A program made the position numbers and the translations under genes. The notes under the pieces were generated by a model that was not told the DNA's origin, ran no database searches, and worked only from the letters and a program-made list of their open reading frames with translations. From Microbacterium phyllosphaerae (GTDB lineage Bacteria; Actinomycetota; Actinomycetes; Actinomycetales; Microbacteriaceae), in assembly GCF_017876435.1 (NCBI RefSeq), contig NZ_JAGIOA010000001.1:1550001-1614000 (forward strand): a stretch of 64,000 nucleotides of DNA, read 5' to 3'. Below, piece after piece: positions 8,327 to 18,232 of this stretch; within the stretch, counting starts at the first letter, position 1, and each line of letters starts with the position of its first letter.

Positions 8327-9548
8327 ATGGACTGCTCGGGTTGCCGCGGTGGTGTGTGTGCTGGGAGTCGTGCTGGTGCCGAGTGCGGCGGTAGCGCAGG
8401 ACTTCTCGGCTGGGGGTCCGCTCTGGTACGTGGATGCGATGAAGATCCAGGCGATCCATGATGCCGGGATCACGGGGGAGGGCGTGACGATCGCTGTGCT
8501 CGACGCTGGCATCAGCCCGGATGTCGCAACACTTCGGGGCGCTGACATCGAGGTGCGGCAGCTTGCGCAGTGCCCTGATCCGGTCGCATCGGTGCCGACG
8601 GCGTTCGAGGCGTCGAGCCACGGTACTTCCGTCACGTCGCTGATCGTCGGGAACGGGTCGTCCGACAGCGGCAGCGGCCCGGTCGGAATCGCCCCCGGTG
8701 CGCGGATCCTTTACTACGGTGCGCTCCAGGCTTCCTGCGACGGCAACGCCTTCCCGGCTGCGGTCGCCGACGCGATCGCCGAGGGGGCTGACATCGTCTC
8801 GATGTCCGGAGGAAACACGCGTCTGGCGGATGAACTGTCCCAGCCTGCCGCCGACGCTGTGGCCGAGGCCTTGCGAGGGGGCGTGCTGGTCGTGGCCGGC
8901 CTGCCGAACGCCGACTCCGTGTGGGAGGGCGAGCTCGGCGAAGTCAACGGCGTCGTGAACGTCGCTTCAGTGGACGCCATGGCGCACGCGGCCACACGAC
9001 GCGACGGCTCACCCATGACGAACGACGACGTCGACATCGTCGCTCCGGGGGTCGACCTGGCGGGACTCGGATGGGACAGGACCTGGGGGATGTCGACATG
9101 GTCGGGGAATTCTGCCGCCACCCCCATCGTCGCTGGGCTACTGGCGCTCGCGAAAGAGAAGTGGCCGGACGCCACCGCATCCCAGCTCCTGCAGTCGCTG
9201 ATCCGGAACACGGGATCGACCCCGCATGAGCTCGAATGGACCAGAACCTTCGGCCACGGGATCGCGAATGCGACCCGGTTGGTGCAGGAGGACCCAGCGC
9301 AGTATCCGGACGAGAATCCCCTGTTCACCGACGGCCAGTCGCCGACGTTCGACGAGGTCTATTCGGCGCCGGAGCCGTCTGCATCCGAGGCGCCGAATGC
9401 GCAGGCCAACGCCGGGCCGGGAGTGCTGCCGTGGGCGCTCGCAGGTGGTGGGGCGGTCGTGGTCGTCGTGGCGGTGACGCTCATCCTCGTCATCCGCAGA
9501 AGACGCGGACGTGGTGTCGCGACGGGCAGTCGCGACATGCTCGGCTGA
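8313..9548 (+). CDS. Subtilisin-like (S8, mycosin-like) membrane-anchored protease, copy 2
   Basis: Tandem paralogue of the preceding protease: 411 residues, signal peptide, S8 domain with Asp64 (VLDAG), His103 (SHGTS) and Ser267 (SGNSAATP), a spacer and a C-terminal membrane helix. The start codon overlaps the end of copy 1 by 14 bases, so the two are probably translated from one message. ATG 8313 is chosen because AGGGAAG precedes it and its product aligns with copy 1 from the first residues; an in-frame ATG at 8289 would add eight unrelated residues. The first 65 or so bases after the start are almost identical to copy 1, while the middle has diverged much more. A strong terminator follows. 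Confidence 0.8.
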   Translation: MMLRRWTARVAAVVCVLGVVLVPSAAVAQDFSAGGPLWYVDAMKIQAIHDAGITGEGVTIAVLDAGISPDVATLRGADIEVRQLAQCPDPVASVPTAFEASSHGTSVTSLIVGNGSSDSGSGPVGIAPGARILYYGALQASCDGNAFPAAVADAIAEGADIVSMSGGNTRLADELSQPAADAVAEALRGGVLVVAGLPNADSVWEGELGEVNGVVNVASVDAMAHAATRRDGSPMTNDDVDIVAPGVDLAGLGWDRTWGMSTWSGNSAATPIVAGLLALAKEKWPDATASQLLQSLIRNTGSTPHELEWTRTFGHGIANATRLVQEDPAQYPDENPLFTDGQSPTFDEVYSAPEPSASEAPNAQANAGPGVLPWALAGGGAVVVVVAVTLILVIRRRRGRGVATGSRDMLG

Positions 9549-9570
9549 CCCCGTCGCCATACCGATATGC

Positions 9571-9603
9571 GCTCCCGGCGGCCTTGGGGCCGCCGGGAGC
9601 TTT
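9571..9603 (+). terminator. Rho-independent terminator after protease pair
   Basis: Perfect 13-base stem (9571-9583 with 9588-9600), TTGG loop, followed by TTT. Confidence 0.8.
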
Positions 9604-9616
9604 CAGTTCGAGGTAG

Positions 9617-9622
9617 TAGGCT
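9617..9622 (+). promoter_or_regulatory. Possible -10 box for sucCD
   Basis: TAGGCT lies about 65 bases upstream of the sucC start and downstream of the preceding terminator. No clear -35 is seen. Confidence 0.35.
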
Positions 9623-9687
9623 GGGCGACTGGTCGATGTCTCGACATCGAGAGAATTACCAGACAGCAGCCCAGTGAAGGAACCACA

Positions 9688-10854
9688 GTGGATCTGTACG
9701 AGTACCAGGCACGAGACGTTTTCGAGAAGTACGGAGTGCCGGTCCTCGCCGGCATCGTCGCCGACACCCCTGAGGAGGTGAAGGCAGCCGCTGAGAAGAT
9801 CGGCGGCGTCGTCGTCGTCAAGGCCCAGGTCAAGACCGGTGGTCGTGGCAAGGCCGGCGGCGTCAAGGTCGCGAAGACCCCCGAAGAGGCTTACGAGGCC
9901 GCGAAGGCGATCCTCGGTCTCGACATCAAGGGCCACATCGTCAAGCGCGTCATGGTCGCGCAGGGTGCGCGCATCGCCGAGGAGTTCTACTTCTCCGTGC
10001 TGCTCGATCGTGCCAACCGTTCTTACCTGAGCCTCTGCTCGGTCGAGGGCGGCATGGAGATCGAAGAGCTCGCGGTCGAGCGTCCCGAGGCGCTCGCGCG
10101 CGTCGAGGTCAACCCGCTGACGGGTATCGACAAGCAGAAGGCGGTCGAGATCGCTCGCGCCGCCAACTTCCCCGAAGACCTGATCGAGAAGGTCTCCGAC
10201 GTCTTCGTCAAGCTCTTCGACGTCTACAAGGGCGAGGACGCGACTCTCGTCGAGGTCAACCCGCTGGTCCGCACCGAAGACGGCGACATCATCGCCCTCG
10301 ACGGCAAGGTCACGCTCGACGACAACGCCTCCGAGATCCGTCACCCGGAGCACGAGGCGCTCGAAGACAAGGACGCAGCCGACCCGCTCGAGGCCAAGGC
10401 CAAGAAGAGCGGCCTGAACTACGTCAAGCTCGACGGCGAGGTCGGAATCATCGGCAACGGTGCAGGACTCGTCATGTCGACGCTCGACGTCGTCGCCTAC
10501 GCCGGTGAGAACCACAACGGCGTCAAGCCCGCCAACTTCCTCGACATCGGCGGCGGCGCCTCGGCTGAGGTCATGGCCGCAGGCCTCGACGTCATCCTCG
10601 GCGACCCGCAGGTCAAGAGCGTGTTCGTCAACGTCTTCGGCGGCATCACGGCGTGCGACGCCGTCGCCAACGGAATCAAGGGCGCTCTCGAGACCCTCGG
10701 CAGCGCGGCCTCCAAGCCGCTCGTCGTGCGCCTCGACGGCAACCGCGTCGACGAGGGTCGCGCGATCCTCGCCGAGTACGCGCACCCGCTCGTCACGCTC
10801 GCCAGCACCATGGACGAGGGCGCCGACAAGGCCGCCGAACTCGCCAACGCCTGA
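9688..10854 (+). CDS. sucC: Succinyl-CoA ligase, beta subunit
   Basis: The 388-residue beta subunit of succinyl-CoA synthetase, which with SucD interconverts succinyl-CoA and succinate with substrate-level nucleotide phosphorylation in the citric acid cycle. The N-terminal [19 protein letters not shown] and the ATP-grasp fold (residues 1-240) are typical, as is the C-terminal ligase domain with [12 protein letters not shown] and NVFGGI. Length matches the family. The start is the GTG at 9688, six bases after GAAGGA; an open frame extends upstream but has no homology. sucD follows after 27 bases, so the two form an operon. Confidence 0.95.
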   Translation: MDLYEYQARDVFEKYGVPVLAGIVADTPEEVKAAAEKIGGVVVVKAQVKTGGRGKAGGVKVAKTPEEAYEAAKAILGLDIKGHIVKRVMVAQGARIAEEFYFSVLLDRANRSYLSLCSVEGGMEIEELAVERPEALARVEVNPLTGIDKQKAVEIARAANFPEDLIEKVSDVFVKLFDVYKGEDATLVEVNPLVRTEDGDIIALDGKVTLDDNASEIRHPEHEALEDKDAADPLEAKAKKSGLNYVKLDGEVGIIGNGAGLVMSTLDVVAYAGENHNGVKPANFLDIGGGASAEVMAAGLDVILGDPQVKSVFVNVFGGITACDAVANGIKGALETLGSAASKPLVVRLDGNRVDEGRAILAEYAHPLVTLASTMDEGADKAAELANA

Positions 10855-10881
10855 TCGCAGAGAGACACAAGGACTAGAGAA

Positions 10882-11784
10882 ATGTCGATCTACCTCAACA
10901 AGGACTCCAAGGTCATCGTCCAGGGCATCACCGGCGGCGAGGGCACCAAGCACACGGCACTCATGCTGAAGGCCGGCACCCAGGTCGTCGGTGGCGTGAA
11001 CGCCCGCAAGGCCGGCACCACGGTCTCGCACACCGACAAGGACGGCAACGCCGTCGAGCTCCCCGTCTTCGCCTCGGTCGCCGAGGCCATGAAGGAGACC
11101 GGCGCAGACGTGTCGATCGCCTTCGTGCCGGGCGCGTTCACGAAGGACGCGATGATCGAGGCCATCGACGCCGAGATCCCGCTGCTCGTCGTCATCACGG
11201 AGGGCGTCCCCGTGGGCGACTCGGCCGAGGCATGGGCCTACGCGCAGAGCAAGGGCAACACGACCCGCATCATCGGACCGAACTGCCCCGGCATCATCAC
11301 CCCCGGTGAGGCGCTCGTCGGCATCACGCCGGCGAACATCACGGGCAAGGGCCCGATCGGCCTCGTGTCGAAGTCGGGCACCCTGACGTACCAGATGATG
11401 TTCGAGCTGCGCGACCTGGGCTTCTCGACCGCCATCGGCATCGGCGGCGACCCCGTCATCGGCACGACGCACATCGACGCGCTCGCCGCGTTCGAGGCCG
11501 ACCCCGAGACCAAGGCGATCGTGATGATCGGTGAGATCGGCGGCGACGCCGAGGAGCGCGCGGCCGACTACATCAAGGCGCACGTCACCAAGCCGGTCGT
11601 CGGCTACGTCGCGGGCTTCACGGCTCCCGAAGGCAAGACCATGGGTCACGCCGGTGCGATCGTCTCCGGCTCCGCCGGTACCGCTCAGGCGAAGAAGGAG
11701 GCCCTCGAGGCCGCCGGTGTCAAGGTCGGCAAGACGCCGTCCGAGACCGCCGCTCTGATGCGTGAGATCGTCGAGTCGCTCTAA
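10882..11784 (+). CDS. sucD: Succinyl-CoA ligase, alpha subunit
   Basis: The 300-residue alpha subunit of succinyl-CoA synthetase. It binds CoA through its N-terminal Rossmann domain ([17 protein letters not shown]) and carries the phospho-histidine in the motif [10 protein letters not shown] near residue 255. Other family marks are [12 protein letters not shown] and the GGDP loop. It is in an operon with sucC. A strong terminator begins 16 bases after the stop codon. The downstream neighbour (homocysteine methyltransferase) is convergent and shares that terminator region. Confidence 0.95.
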   Translation: MSIYLNKDSKVIVQGITGGEGTKHTALMLKAGTQVVGGVNARKAGTTVSHTDKDGNAVELPVFASVAEAMKETGADVSIAFVPGAFTKDAMIEAIDAEIPLLVVITEGVPVGDSAEAWAYAQSKGNTTRIIGPNCPGIITPGEALVGITPANITGKGPIGLVSKSGTLTYQMMFELRDLGFSTAIGIGGDPVIGTTHIDALAAFEADPETKAIVMIGEIGGDAEERAADYIKAHVTKPVVGYVAGFTAPEGKTMGHAGAIVSGSAGTAQAKKEALEAAGVKVGKTPSETAALMREIVESL

Positions 11785-11800
11785 GCGCTATACTCGAAGA

Positions 11801-11833
11801 GAAGGCCCTGGACTCCACTCCGGGGCCTTCTTT
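11801..11833 (+). terminator. Terminator of sucCD
   Basis: A 12-base stem (11801-11812 with 11819-11830, one G-U pair), 6-base loop, then TTT. It abuts the stop codon of the convergent gene. Confidence 0.8.
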
Positions 11834-12762
11834 CATGCCCGGCCGGAGTTCTCGCCGAGTCGCTCCCACATCGCCGCGACGTGCCGTGAGTCCGTCCCGC
11901 AGCATCCTCCGATGACCCGCACCGACGGCATCCGCTCGAAGAGCGCGGCCACACGCTCGGCCAGCTCGACCGGGTCGCCGTCGTCGAGGGTCTCGGACTC
12001 GTCGAGCTCTGCGTGCGACAGGCGGGAGGCGTTGGGGCGGATGCCGACGATCCGCCGAGCCGTCTCGGCATCCACCGCACGATCGAAGTGGTCGGGATGG
12101 GCGCAGTTGAGGAAGTAGGCCTCCGGGGCGTCCGTCGCATCGACCTCCGCGATCGTGTCGGCGAGAGTGCGACCCGACGCGAGCAGCCCGTCGGTCTCGA
12201 CCGTGAACGAGATCTCGACCTCCACGCCGGCCTCACGCGCGGCGCGGACGACACCGCGCGCCTCCGCCGCGTCGTTGAGGGTGTACGCCGCGATCACATC
12301 CACTCCCGCCTCAGCGAGAGCCCGCACCTGGGCGCGGTGGTAACGGTAGGCGTCGTCGGGCCCCGTCGCGGGGTCCCACGCGCCCGAACGGTAGCCGTCG
12401 CCCCGAGGGCCGAGCAGGCCCACGATCCGCACCGCAGGCAGACCGGATTCATCAGCGATCTGCTGCAGCAGCCTCACCGCCTCGACGTTGACCCGGCGCA
12501 GCGCATCGGCGTCGTACCCGAGCCGAGCGCCCCAGTCGGCGCTGGCTCGCCAGGTGGGCGTCTCGAGGCGCAGCGGAGCATCGTGCGCCCGGGCGATGTC
12601 GACGTACCGGCGGTAGTACTCCCGCAGAAGTCTGCGGCCGTCATCCTGATCGACCAGCACGAAAGCGGCGAAGTCGGGAAGATCGATGCCGTGGTGGAAG
12701 ATCAGATCGGTCTCGAGGCCGCCGTCGGTGACGTATCGGCCTGCGACAGTGGACGCGGACAT
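11833..12762 (-). CDS. Homocysteine S-methyltransferase family protein
   Basis: A 309-residue zinc-dependent methyltransferase of the homocysteine S-methyltransferase (MmuM-like) family, which moves a methyl group from a donor such as S-methylmethionine to homocysteine to make methionine. The fold starts with the family motif DGGLETDLI. The zinc cysteines are in FLNCAHP and in the C-terminal GGCCGTD. It lacks the cobalamin domain of MetH. The methyl donor cannot be told from sequence. It is a single gene, convergent with sucD, with a purine-rich AGGAGAG upstream of the ATG. Confidence 0.8.
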   Translation of the reverse strand: MSASTVAGRYVTDGGLETDLIFHHGIDLPDFAAFVLVDQDDGRRLLREYYRRYVDIARAHDAPLRLETPTWRASADWGARLGYDADALRRVNVEAVRLLQQIADESGLPAVRIVGLLGPRGDGYRSGAWDPATGPDDAYRYHRAQVRALAEAGVDVIAAYTLNDAAEARGVVRAAREAGVEVEISFTVETDGLLASGRTLADTIAEVDATDAPEAYFLNCAHPDHFDRAVDAETARRIVGIRPNASRLSHAELDESETLDDGDPVELAERVAALFERMPSVRVIGGCCGTDSRHVAAMWERLGENSGRA

Positions 12763-12830
12763 CGGTGCCTGCTCTCCTCGGGTGCTTCCGGTCTAGCACT
12801 GCGCGAGGGGCGGCGCCACGGGTCCCGCAC

Positions 12831-12873
12831 ACGACAGAGGGGCGGATGCAGCTCGCATCCGCCCCTCTGTCGT
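12831..12873 (-). terminator. Strong hairpin terminator after NCS2 permease
   Basis: Perfect 19-base inverted repeat (12831-12849 with 12855-12873) with a 5-base loop AGCTC. There is no T-run on either side, so it may act as a hairpin-only terminator. Confidence 0.7.
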
Positions 12874-12884
12874 CTGGTCGTCGC

Positions 12885-14303
12885 TCAGGCGACGCCGAAC
12901 AGCGCTTCGATCGGCCCGCGGGCGAAGAAGATCACGAAGCCGACACCGACCGCCCAGAGCAGCGGGTGGATGGTCTTGGCGCGTCCGGAGAACGCGTTCA
13001 CGACGATCCAGCTGATGAAGCCCGCCCCGATGCCGTTGGCGATCGAGTAGGTCATCGGCATGACGGTGGCGGTGAGGAACACCGGCAGCAGCACACGGAA
13101 GTCGCTCAGATCGATGTTCTTGATCTGCGCGAGCATGAGCGCACCGACCAGCACGAGAGCGGCGGCTGCGACAGCACCCGGGACGAGCGAGGTGAGCGGC
13201 GTGAAGAACATCGCGACGAGGAACATGGCACCCGTGATGACGGTCGCGAAGCCCGTGCGCGCGCCCTCGCCGATGCCGGCGCCGGACTCGACGAACACGG
13301 TCGCCGACGACGATGAGGTGCCACCACCGGCGATCGCGCCGATGCCCTCGACGATCAGGGCCGACTTGATGCGGGGGAAGTCGCCCTTCTCGTCGGCCAG
13401 GTCGGCCTCCTTCGCCAGGCCCGTCATGGTGCCCATCGCGTCGAAGAAGTTCGAGAACAGCAGGGTGAAGACGAACATCACGAGGGCGACGACGCTGACC
13501 TTCTGCAGGTCGAATCCGAAGTCGACCTGACCGATGAGGCTGAGATCGGGAAGCCCGACGATCGCGCCGGTGAAGCCGAAGTCGAGACCGAACGGCCAGA
13601 TCAGGTTCGCGATCGCGCCGAGCACGGTTCCGCCGACGAGAGCGATGAGGATCGCGCCCTTCACGCGCAGCGCGGTGAGCACTCCGCCGAGCAGAAGGGT
13701 GATCACGAAGAGCAGGGTGGGGATCGAGGCGACCGAGCCGCCGATGCCGAGGTCGACGGGCGGCGACGCGTTGCCGGTGGCGGTGACGAAGCCGGCGTTC
13801 ACGAAGCCGATGAAGGCGATGAACAGGCCGATGCCGACGGTGATCGCCAGCTTGAGCTGCACGGGCACGGCGTCGAAGATCATCTTCCGCAGCCCGGTGG
13901 CCGCGAGGAGGACGATGATCACACCGTTGATCATCACGAGGGCCATGGCCTCGGGCCAGGTCACCGTGCCGACCACCGAGAATGCGATGAATGCGTTGAT
14001 GCCGAGGCCTGCGGCGAAGGCGAACGGCAGGCGGGTGATCAGACCGAACAGGATCGTCATCACACCGGCGGTCAGCGCGGTGGCGGCGGCCACGGCGGTG
14101 CCGGCGAGGGTGTTGCCGTCGACGTCGGGCGTCGACAGGATGATCGGGTTGAGGATCACGATGTAGGCCATCGTGACGAAGGTCACCAGACCCCCTCGGA
14201 TCTCGGTGCCGATCGTGGATCCGCGCTTGCTGATCTCGAAGAAGCGGTCCAAGGAACTCGTGGGTTCGGCCTTGGACGTGGTGGGGGACGGGGCAGTTGT
14301 CAT
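12885..14303 (-). CDS. NCS2 family purine permease (AzgA-like)
   Basis: A 472-residue membrane protein with about 12-14 hydrophobic segments. It belongs to the NCS2/AzgA group, which imports hypoxanthine, guanine or adenine with protons. Family marks include RGGLVTFVTMAYIVILNP near the N-terminus, FAAGLGINAF, and the SNFFDAMGT segment with conserved acidic residues. The location beside purN and purH fits purine salvage, though it is on the opposite strand. The start at 14303 is supported by GGAGG seven bases upstream. The exact purine substrate is not determined. Confidence 0.85.
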   Translation of the reverse strand: MTTAPSPTTSKAEPTSSLDRFFEISKRGSTIGTEIRGGLVTFVTMAYIVILNPIILSTPDVDGNTLAGTAVAAATALTAGVMTILFGLITRLPFAFAAGLGINAFIAFSVVGTVTWPEAMALVMINGVIIVLLAATGLRKMIFDAVPVQLKLAITVGIGLFIAFIGFVNAGFVTATGNASPPVDLGIGGSVASIPTLLFVITLLLGGVLTALRVKGAILIALVGGTVLGAIANLIWPFGLDFGFTGAIVGLPDLSLIGQVDFGFDLQKVSVVALVMFVFTLLFSNFFDAMGTMTGLAKEADLADEKGDFPRIKSALIVEGIGAIAGGGTSSSSATVFVESGAGIGEGARTGFATVITGAMFLVAMFFTPLTSLVPGAVAAAALVLVGALMLAQIKNIDLSDFRVLLPVFLTATVMPMTYSIANGIGAGFISWIVVNAFSGRAKTIHPLLWAVGVGFVIFFARGPIEALFGVA

Positions 14304-14394
14304 CGGGAAACCTCCGCAGGAGACGATATCGTGTCGCTCGCACCGCGCGCGCCCCCAGGCGTCCACAGGCTTCTCGTCGTAGTCTCGATTCGAT

Positions 14395-15789
14395 ATGCAA
14401 CGCCTCCTCGTCGCGCTCCTCGCCGCCTTCGACGCCGCCATCGCTGCGGCGGTGGGCCTCGTCGTACTCCTGGCCCCGTTGACGCTGCTGTGGACGCTCG
14501 CCTTCGGCGCGACGGCGGACTGGGGAGCCCTCTGGCCCCTCACCGGGACGCTGTGGCAGTTCGGCCACGGTGTGCCCGTCGACGTCGACATCACGACCGG
14601 GGTGCTCCGAGCCGCGGGCATCGCCCCGGACGCGGCCGCCTTCACGCTCTCCGTGACTCCGCTCGCGTTCCTGCTGTTCACCCTGCTCTTCGCGGCACGC
14701 TCCGGTGCACGCGCGGCACGCGCGGGCGCATGGATGCTCGGTGCGCTCTCGGGTGCGCTCGCCTTCGGCGTGATCGCGACCGGCGTGGCGCTGACGTCGG
14801 ACCTCTCGGCGGCTCAGACCGCCCTCGTGCCGGCCATCCTCCTGCCGACCGCCGTCTACCTGGTCGGCGCCGTCTGCGGTGCCGTGCGCATCGCGTGGGA
14901 GGACGGCGACGGCGGGTTCCTCGATCGGGTGCACGACGTCGTCGACTCGTGGGGCGACTGGGGTCCTGTGCCGAGCGCCGCCGTGCGCGGGGCGGCGTTC
15001 GCCGTCGTCGGAGTGACCGCCGTCTCGGCTCTCGCCGTGGCCGTCATGACCCTGTTCCGCGGCGGCGAGGTGGTCGCCCTGTTCCAGGCCGCGCGCGTCG
15101 ACGCCCTCGGGGCCGGTGTCATCACGCTCGGGCACCTCGCCTATCTGCCGACGATCATCGTCTGGGCGGCATCCTGGCTCGCCGGCCCCGGATTCGCCGT
15201 CGGCGTCGGCACCGCCGTCTCTCCTGCCGGCACGCAGCTCGGCGTGGTCCCGGGGATCCCGGTGCTCGGCCTGCTGCCCGAGAGCGCTTCTATCTGGATG
15301 CTGATCGTGATCATCCTGCCGATCGGAGCCGGCGCGTTCGCAGGCTGGGCCGTGCGCTCCCGCCTCGTGTGGGAGGGTACGCCCCTCGGCACGGGGCCTC
15401 GTGCGGCGATCGCCGCGGGGATCGGCCTTCTGACGGCCGCGGTCGCCGCCCTTGCGGCACTGCTCGGCGGCGGATCGATGGGCCCCGGCCGTCTGGCCGA
15501 GGCCGGACCCGCTGTGCTCCCGTTCGCGCTCTCCTTGGGCGGCGAGGTGCTGCTCGGTGCGGCGATCCTGCTGCTGTCGCCTCGGCACCGTGACGAGCTC
15601 GCCGAAGAGCGCACCGATCGATGGGTCGCCGAGATGACCGCATCCGAGCTCTCCGTCGACGCCCGGGGCGATCGTGTGCCCGCCGCGACGACGTGGCCGG
15701 CGACACCCTCCGCCTTCGACACCGCCCCTCTCGGAGACGACGGCGGCTTCCGGCTCCCGACGCGGGACCCCGGCGATCCGCTCCGCTGA
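14395..15789 (+). CDS. DUF6350 / PerM-like integral membrane protein
   Basis: A 464-residue polytopic membrane protein with about ten hydrophobic helices and a soluble C-terminal tail of about 75 residues rich in Asp, Glu and Pro. It sits directly before purN-purH, and downstream of sucCD, the same position as PerM (Rv0955) in Mycobacterium tuberculosis, a membrane protein linked to cell division and persistence. The family assignment rests on that synteny and on general layout; a division role here is inferred. No enzymatic motif is seen. The start ATG has no clear Shine-Dalgarno; TAGTCT lies nine bases upstream. Confidence 0.7.
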   Translation: MQRLLVALLAAFDAAIAAAVGLVVLLAPLTLLWTLAFGATADWGALWPLTGTLWQFGHGVPVDVDITTGVLRAAGIAPDAAAFTLSVTPLAFLLFTLLFAARSGARAARAGAWMLGALSGALAFGVIATGVALTSDLSAAQTALVPAILLPTAVYLVGAVCGAVRIAWEDGDGGFLDRVHDVVDSWGDWGPVPSAAVRGAAFAVVGVTAVSALAVAVMTLFRGGEVVALFQAARVDALGAGVITLGHLAYLPTIIVWAASWLAGPGFAVGVGTAVSPAGTQLGVVPGIPVLGLLPESASIWMLIVIILPIGAGAFAGWAVRSRLVWEGTPLGTGPRAAIAAGIGLLTAAVAALAALLGGGSMGPGRLAEAGPAVLPFALSLGGEVLLGAAILLLSPRHRDELAEERTDRWVAEMTASELSVDARGDRVPAATTWPATPSAFDTAPLGDDGGFRLPTRDPGDPLR

Positions 15790-15820
15790 CATGCGGGTCG
15801 GGGCGCCGCTGCGGCCCCGG

Positions 15821-15826
15821 TAGACT
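15821..15826 (+). promoter_or_regulatory. -10 box of leaderless purN promoter
   Basis: TAGACT followed by six bases and the GTG start of purN at 15833. Confidence 0.6.
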
Positions 15827-15832
15827 GGGCGC

Positions 15833-16420
15833 GTGCTCACGGTCGCCGTTCTCATCTCGGGCACCGGCTCGAACCTTCGCGCCCTCCTCGAGGCCGCTCG
15901 TCACCCCGATTTTCCTGCGCGGGTGGTGGTCGTCGGTGCCGATCGCGAAGCCGACGGCCTCGCTCACGCCGAGGAGTTCGGCATCCCGAGCTTCACGGTT
16001 CCGTGGCATGAGCACGAGTCGCGCGAGTCGTGGGGTGAAGAGCTCGGACGTCAGCTCGCCGTCTGGAATGCCGACCTCGTCGTGCTCAGCGGCCTGATGC
16101 GTCTGCTCCCCGCCGGACTCGTCGCGGAACTCGCGCCCCGCCTGATCAACACGCATCCCGCGTACCTGCCGGAGTTCCCCGGAGCCCATGGCGTGCGCGA
16201 TGCGCTCGCCGCGGGTGTCTCCGAGACCGGTGCCAGTGTGATCGTCGTCGACGACGGCGTCGACACCGGGCCGATCCTGGCGCAGGAGCGCGTGCAGGTC
16301 CTCGACGGAGACACAGAGCACAGCCTGCACGAGCGCATCAAGCCCGTCGAACGCCGACTGCTCATCGACGTGGTGCGCCGCATCGCGACCGGCGAGCTCT
16401 CTCTGTCGTCCGCACCCTGA
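15833..16420 (+). CDS. purN: Phosphoribosylglycinamide formyltransferase
   Basis: The 195-residue GAR transformylase of de novo purine synthesis, which transfers the formyl group of 10-formyl-tetrahydrofolate to glycinamide ribonucleotide. The N-terminal [11 protein letters not shown] loop binds substrate phosphate. The catalytic region [15 protein letters not shown] carries the essential Asn and His, and the downstream DDGVDTGPI carries the catalytic Asp. It starts with GTG 15833, predicted leaderless. purH follows after 40 bases with its own ribosome binding site. Confidence 0.93.
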   Translation: MLTVAVLISGTGSNLRALLEAARHPDFPARVVVVGADREADGLAHAEEFGIPSFTVPWHEHESRESWGEELGRQLAVWNADLVVLSGLMRLLPAGLVAELAPRLINTHPAYLPEFPGAHGVRDALAAGVSETGASVIVVDDGVDTGPILAQERVQVLDGDTEHSLHERIKPVERRLLIDVVRRIATGELSLSSAP

Positions 16421-16460
16421 CCCGATCCACGCACGCCACCCTCGCACGAAGGAGCCCATC

Positions 16461-18068
16461 ATGGCCGGCCCCCGCCACGACCACTCGCTGTACCGCGATC
16501 GCGACACCGTCCCGGTGCGTCGCGCACTCGTCTCGGTCAGCGACAAGACCGATCTGCTCGTGCTCGCGAAGTCCCTCTCCGAGGCGGGTGTGCAGATCGT
16601 CTCGACCGGCTCGACCGCATCCACGATCCGCGAGGCCGGATACGAGGTCACCGACGTCGCCGCCGTCACCGGTGTCGCCGAGATGCTCGACGGCCGCGTC
16701 AAGACGCTGCACCCGAAGATCCACGGCGGTCTGCTCGCCGACCTCCGCCTCGAGGACCACGAGCGTCAGCTCGCCGACCTCGACATCGAGCCGTTCGAGC
16801 TCGTCGTCGTGAACCTCTACCCGTTCGTCGAGACGGTCGCCTCGGGTGCCGAGGGTGACGACGTCGTCGAGCAGATCGACATCGGCGGCCCCGCCATGGT
16901 GCGTGCCGCGGCGAAGAACCACGCGAACGTCGCGATCGTCGTCTCGCCCCAGTCGTACCAGGGCATCATCACCGCGATCGAGAACGGCGGCACGACCCTG
17001 ACGCAGCGCCGCGAGCTCGCCGCACGCGCCTTCGCGCACACGGCCGCCTACGACACGGCGGTCGCCGCGTGGTTCGCCGAGGGCACGCTGGGCGACGGCG
17101 AAGACCTGCCCACGCACCTCACGATCCAGGCCGAGCGCCTCGCGACGCTGCGCTACGGCGAGAACTCGCACCAGCGCGGCGCGATCTACACGCGCGTCGG
17201 TGGTCACGGCATCGCCCAGGCCACGCAGCTGCAGGGCAAGGAGATGTCGTACAACAACTACGTCGATGCGGATGCCGCGCTGCGCGCCGCCTACGACATG
17301 GTGAAGCCCGCAGTGGCGATCATCAAGCACGCGAACCCGTGCGGTATCGCGACCACCGCACCCAACGCCCTCGACCCGATCGCGAGCGCGCACATCCGCG
17401 CCCACGAGTGCGACCCGGTGTCGGCGTACGGCGGAGTGATCGCCGCGAACGGCACCGTGACGCTCAAGATGGCCGAGAACCTCAAGGACATCTTCACCGA
17501 GGTCATCGTCGCGCCGTCGTTCGAGCCGGCCGCTCTCGAGGTCTTCAAGGCGAAGAAGAACCTGCGTCTGCTGCAGCTCCCCGAGGACTGGCAGCAGGAG
17601 CGCATGGACGTGCGTCTGGTCTCGGGCGGCCTGCTGCTGCAGGACGCCGACCGGTTCCCCGACGACATCGTGTCGGTCGCGAAGAACTGGGAGCTCGTCT
17701 CGGGTGAGCGTCCGAGCGACGAGGAGATGGAGAACCTCATCTTCGCGTGGAAGGCCTGCCGCGCCGTGAAGTCGAACGCGATCGTCCTCGCGAAGGACAA
17801 CGCCACGGTCGGCGTCGGCATGGGCCAGGTCAATCGTGTCGACTCGTGCCGCCTCGCGGTCGAGCGCGCCGGCGACCGGGCCGCAGGATCCGTCGCATCG
17901 TCCGACGCGTTCTTCCCCTTCGCCGACGGCGCCCAGGTGCTCATCGATGCGGGCGTCACCGCGATCGTGCAGCCTGGCGGATCGGTGCGCGATGAAGAGG
18001 TCGTGGATGCCGCGCGCAAGGCCGGCGTCACGATGTTCTTCACCGGAGAGCGTCACTTCTTCCACTGA
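16461..18068 (+). CDS. purH: Bifunctional AICAR transformylase / IMP cyclohydrolase
   Basis: The 535-residue enzyme for the last two steps of IMP synthesis. The N-terminal cyclohydrolase (MGS-like) domain spans about residues 10-145 ([31 protein letters not shown]). The C-terminal AICAR transformylase domain contains [10 protein letters not shown], with the catalytic Lys-His, and ends in the family signature [21 protein letters not shown]. The start ATG follows GAAGGAG. It is likely cotranscribed with purN. A strong hairpin follows the gene. Confidence 0.95.
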   Translation: MAGPRHDHSLYRDRDTVPVRRALVSVSDKTDLLVLAKSLSEAGVQIVSTGSTASTIREAGYEVTDVAAVTGVAEMLDGRVKTLHPKIHGGLLADLRLEDHERQLADLDIEPFELVVVNLYPFVETVASGAEGDDVVEQIDIGGPAMVRAAAKNHANVAIVVSPQSYQGIITAIENGGTTLTQRRELAARAFAHTAAYDTAVAAWFAEGTLGDGEDLPTHLTIQAERLATLRYGENSHQRGAIYTRVGGHGIAQATQLQGKEMSYNNYVDADAALRAAYDMVKPAVAIIKHANPCGIATTAPNALDPIASAHIRAHECDPVSAYGGVIAANGTVTLKMAENLKDIFTEVIVAPSFEPAALEVFKAKKNLRLLQLPEDWQQERMDVRLVSGGLLLQDADRFPDDIVSVAKNWELVSGERPSDEEMENLIFAWKACRAVKSNAIVLAKDNATVGVGMGQVNRVDSCRLAVERAGDRAAGSVASSDAFFPFADGAQVLIDAGVTAIVQPGGSVRDEEVVDAARKAGVTMFFTGERHFFH

Positions 18069-18094
18069 GCCGCGCTCGATCCCGAGCCGATCAC

Positions 18095-18140
18095 CGACGA
18101 GACCCCCTTCTGCTGTGTTCAGCGGGAGGGGGTCTCGTCG
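18095..18140 (+). terminator. Terminator of purNH
   Basis: A 21-base stem (18095-18115 with 18120-18140, two G-U pairs) with a TGTT loop. Confidence 0.75.
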
Positions 18141-18232
18141 TCCGATCAGAGCCCGCGCACCGGTTCCTGCGGCTCCACCGCGATGTCCGATTTCCGCCAG
18201 TCGGTGTCGGAGGCGCGTGACAGAGTGGAGGC

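Noticed and set aside
7091..9548. The tandem proteases as part of a type VII secretion locus.
   Set aside because: No ecc, esx or WxG100-type genes occur on either side; neighbours are a TetR regulator and sucCD.
9490..11649. A 719-codon minus-strand open frame opposite sucC and sucD.
   Set aside because: It has no family features and lies entirely opposite two core metabolic genes.
12831..12873. The long perfect inverted repeat as a transposon end.
   Set aside because: There is no transposase or target duplication. Position after a stop codon and similar hairpins after other genes point to a terminator.
12793..15864. A 1023-codon open frame on the minus strand spanning the NCS2 and PerM-like genes.
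   Set aside because: It is a shadow frame: Arg-rich, without domains, and it crosses two well-supported genes on both strands. Very long antisense frames are expected at this GC content.
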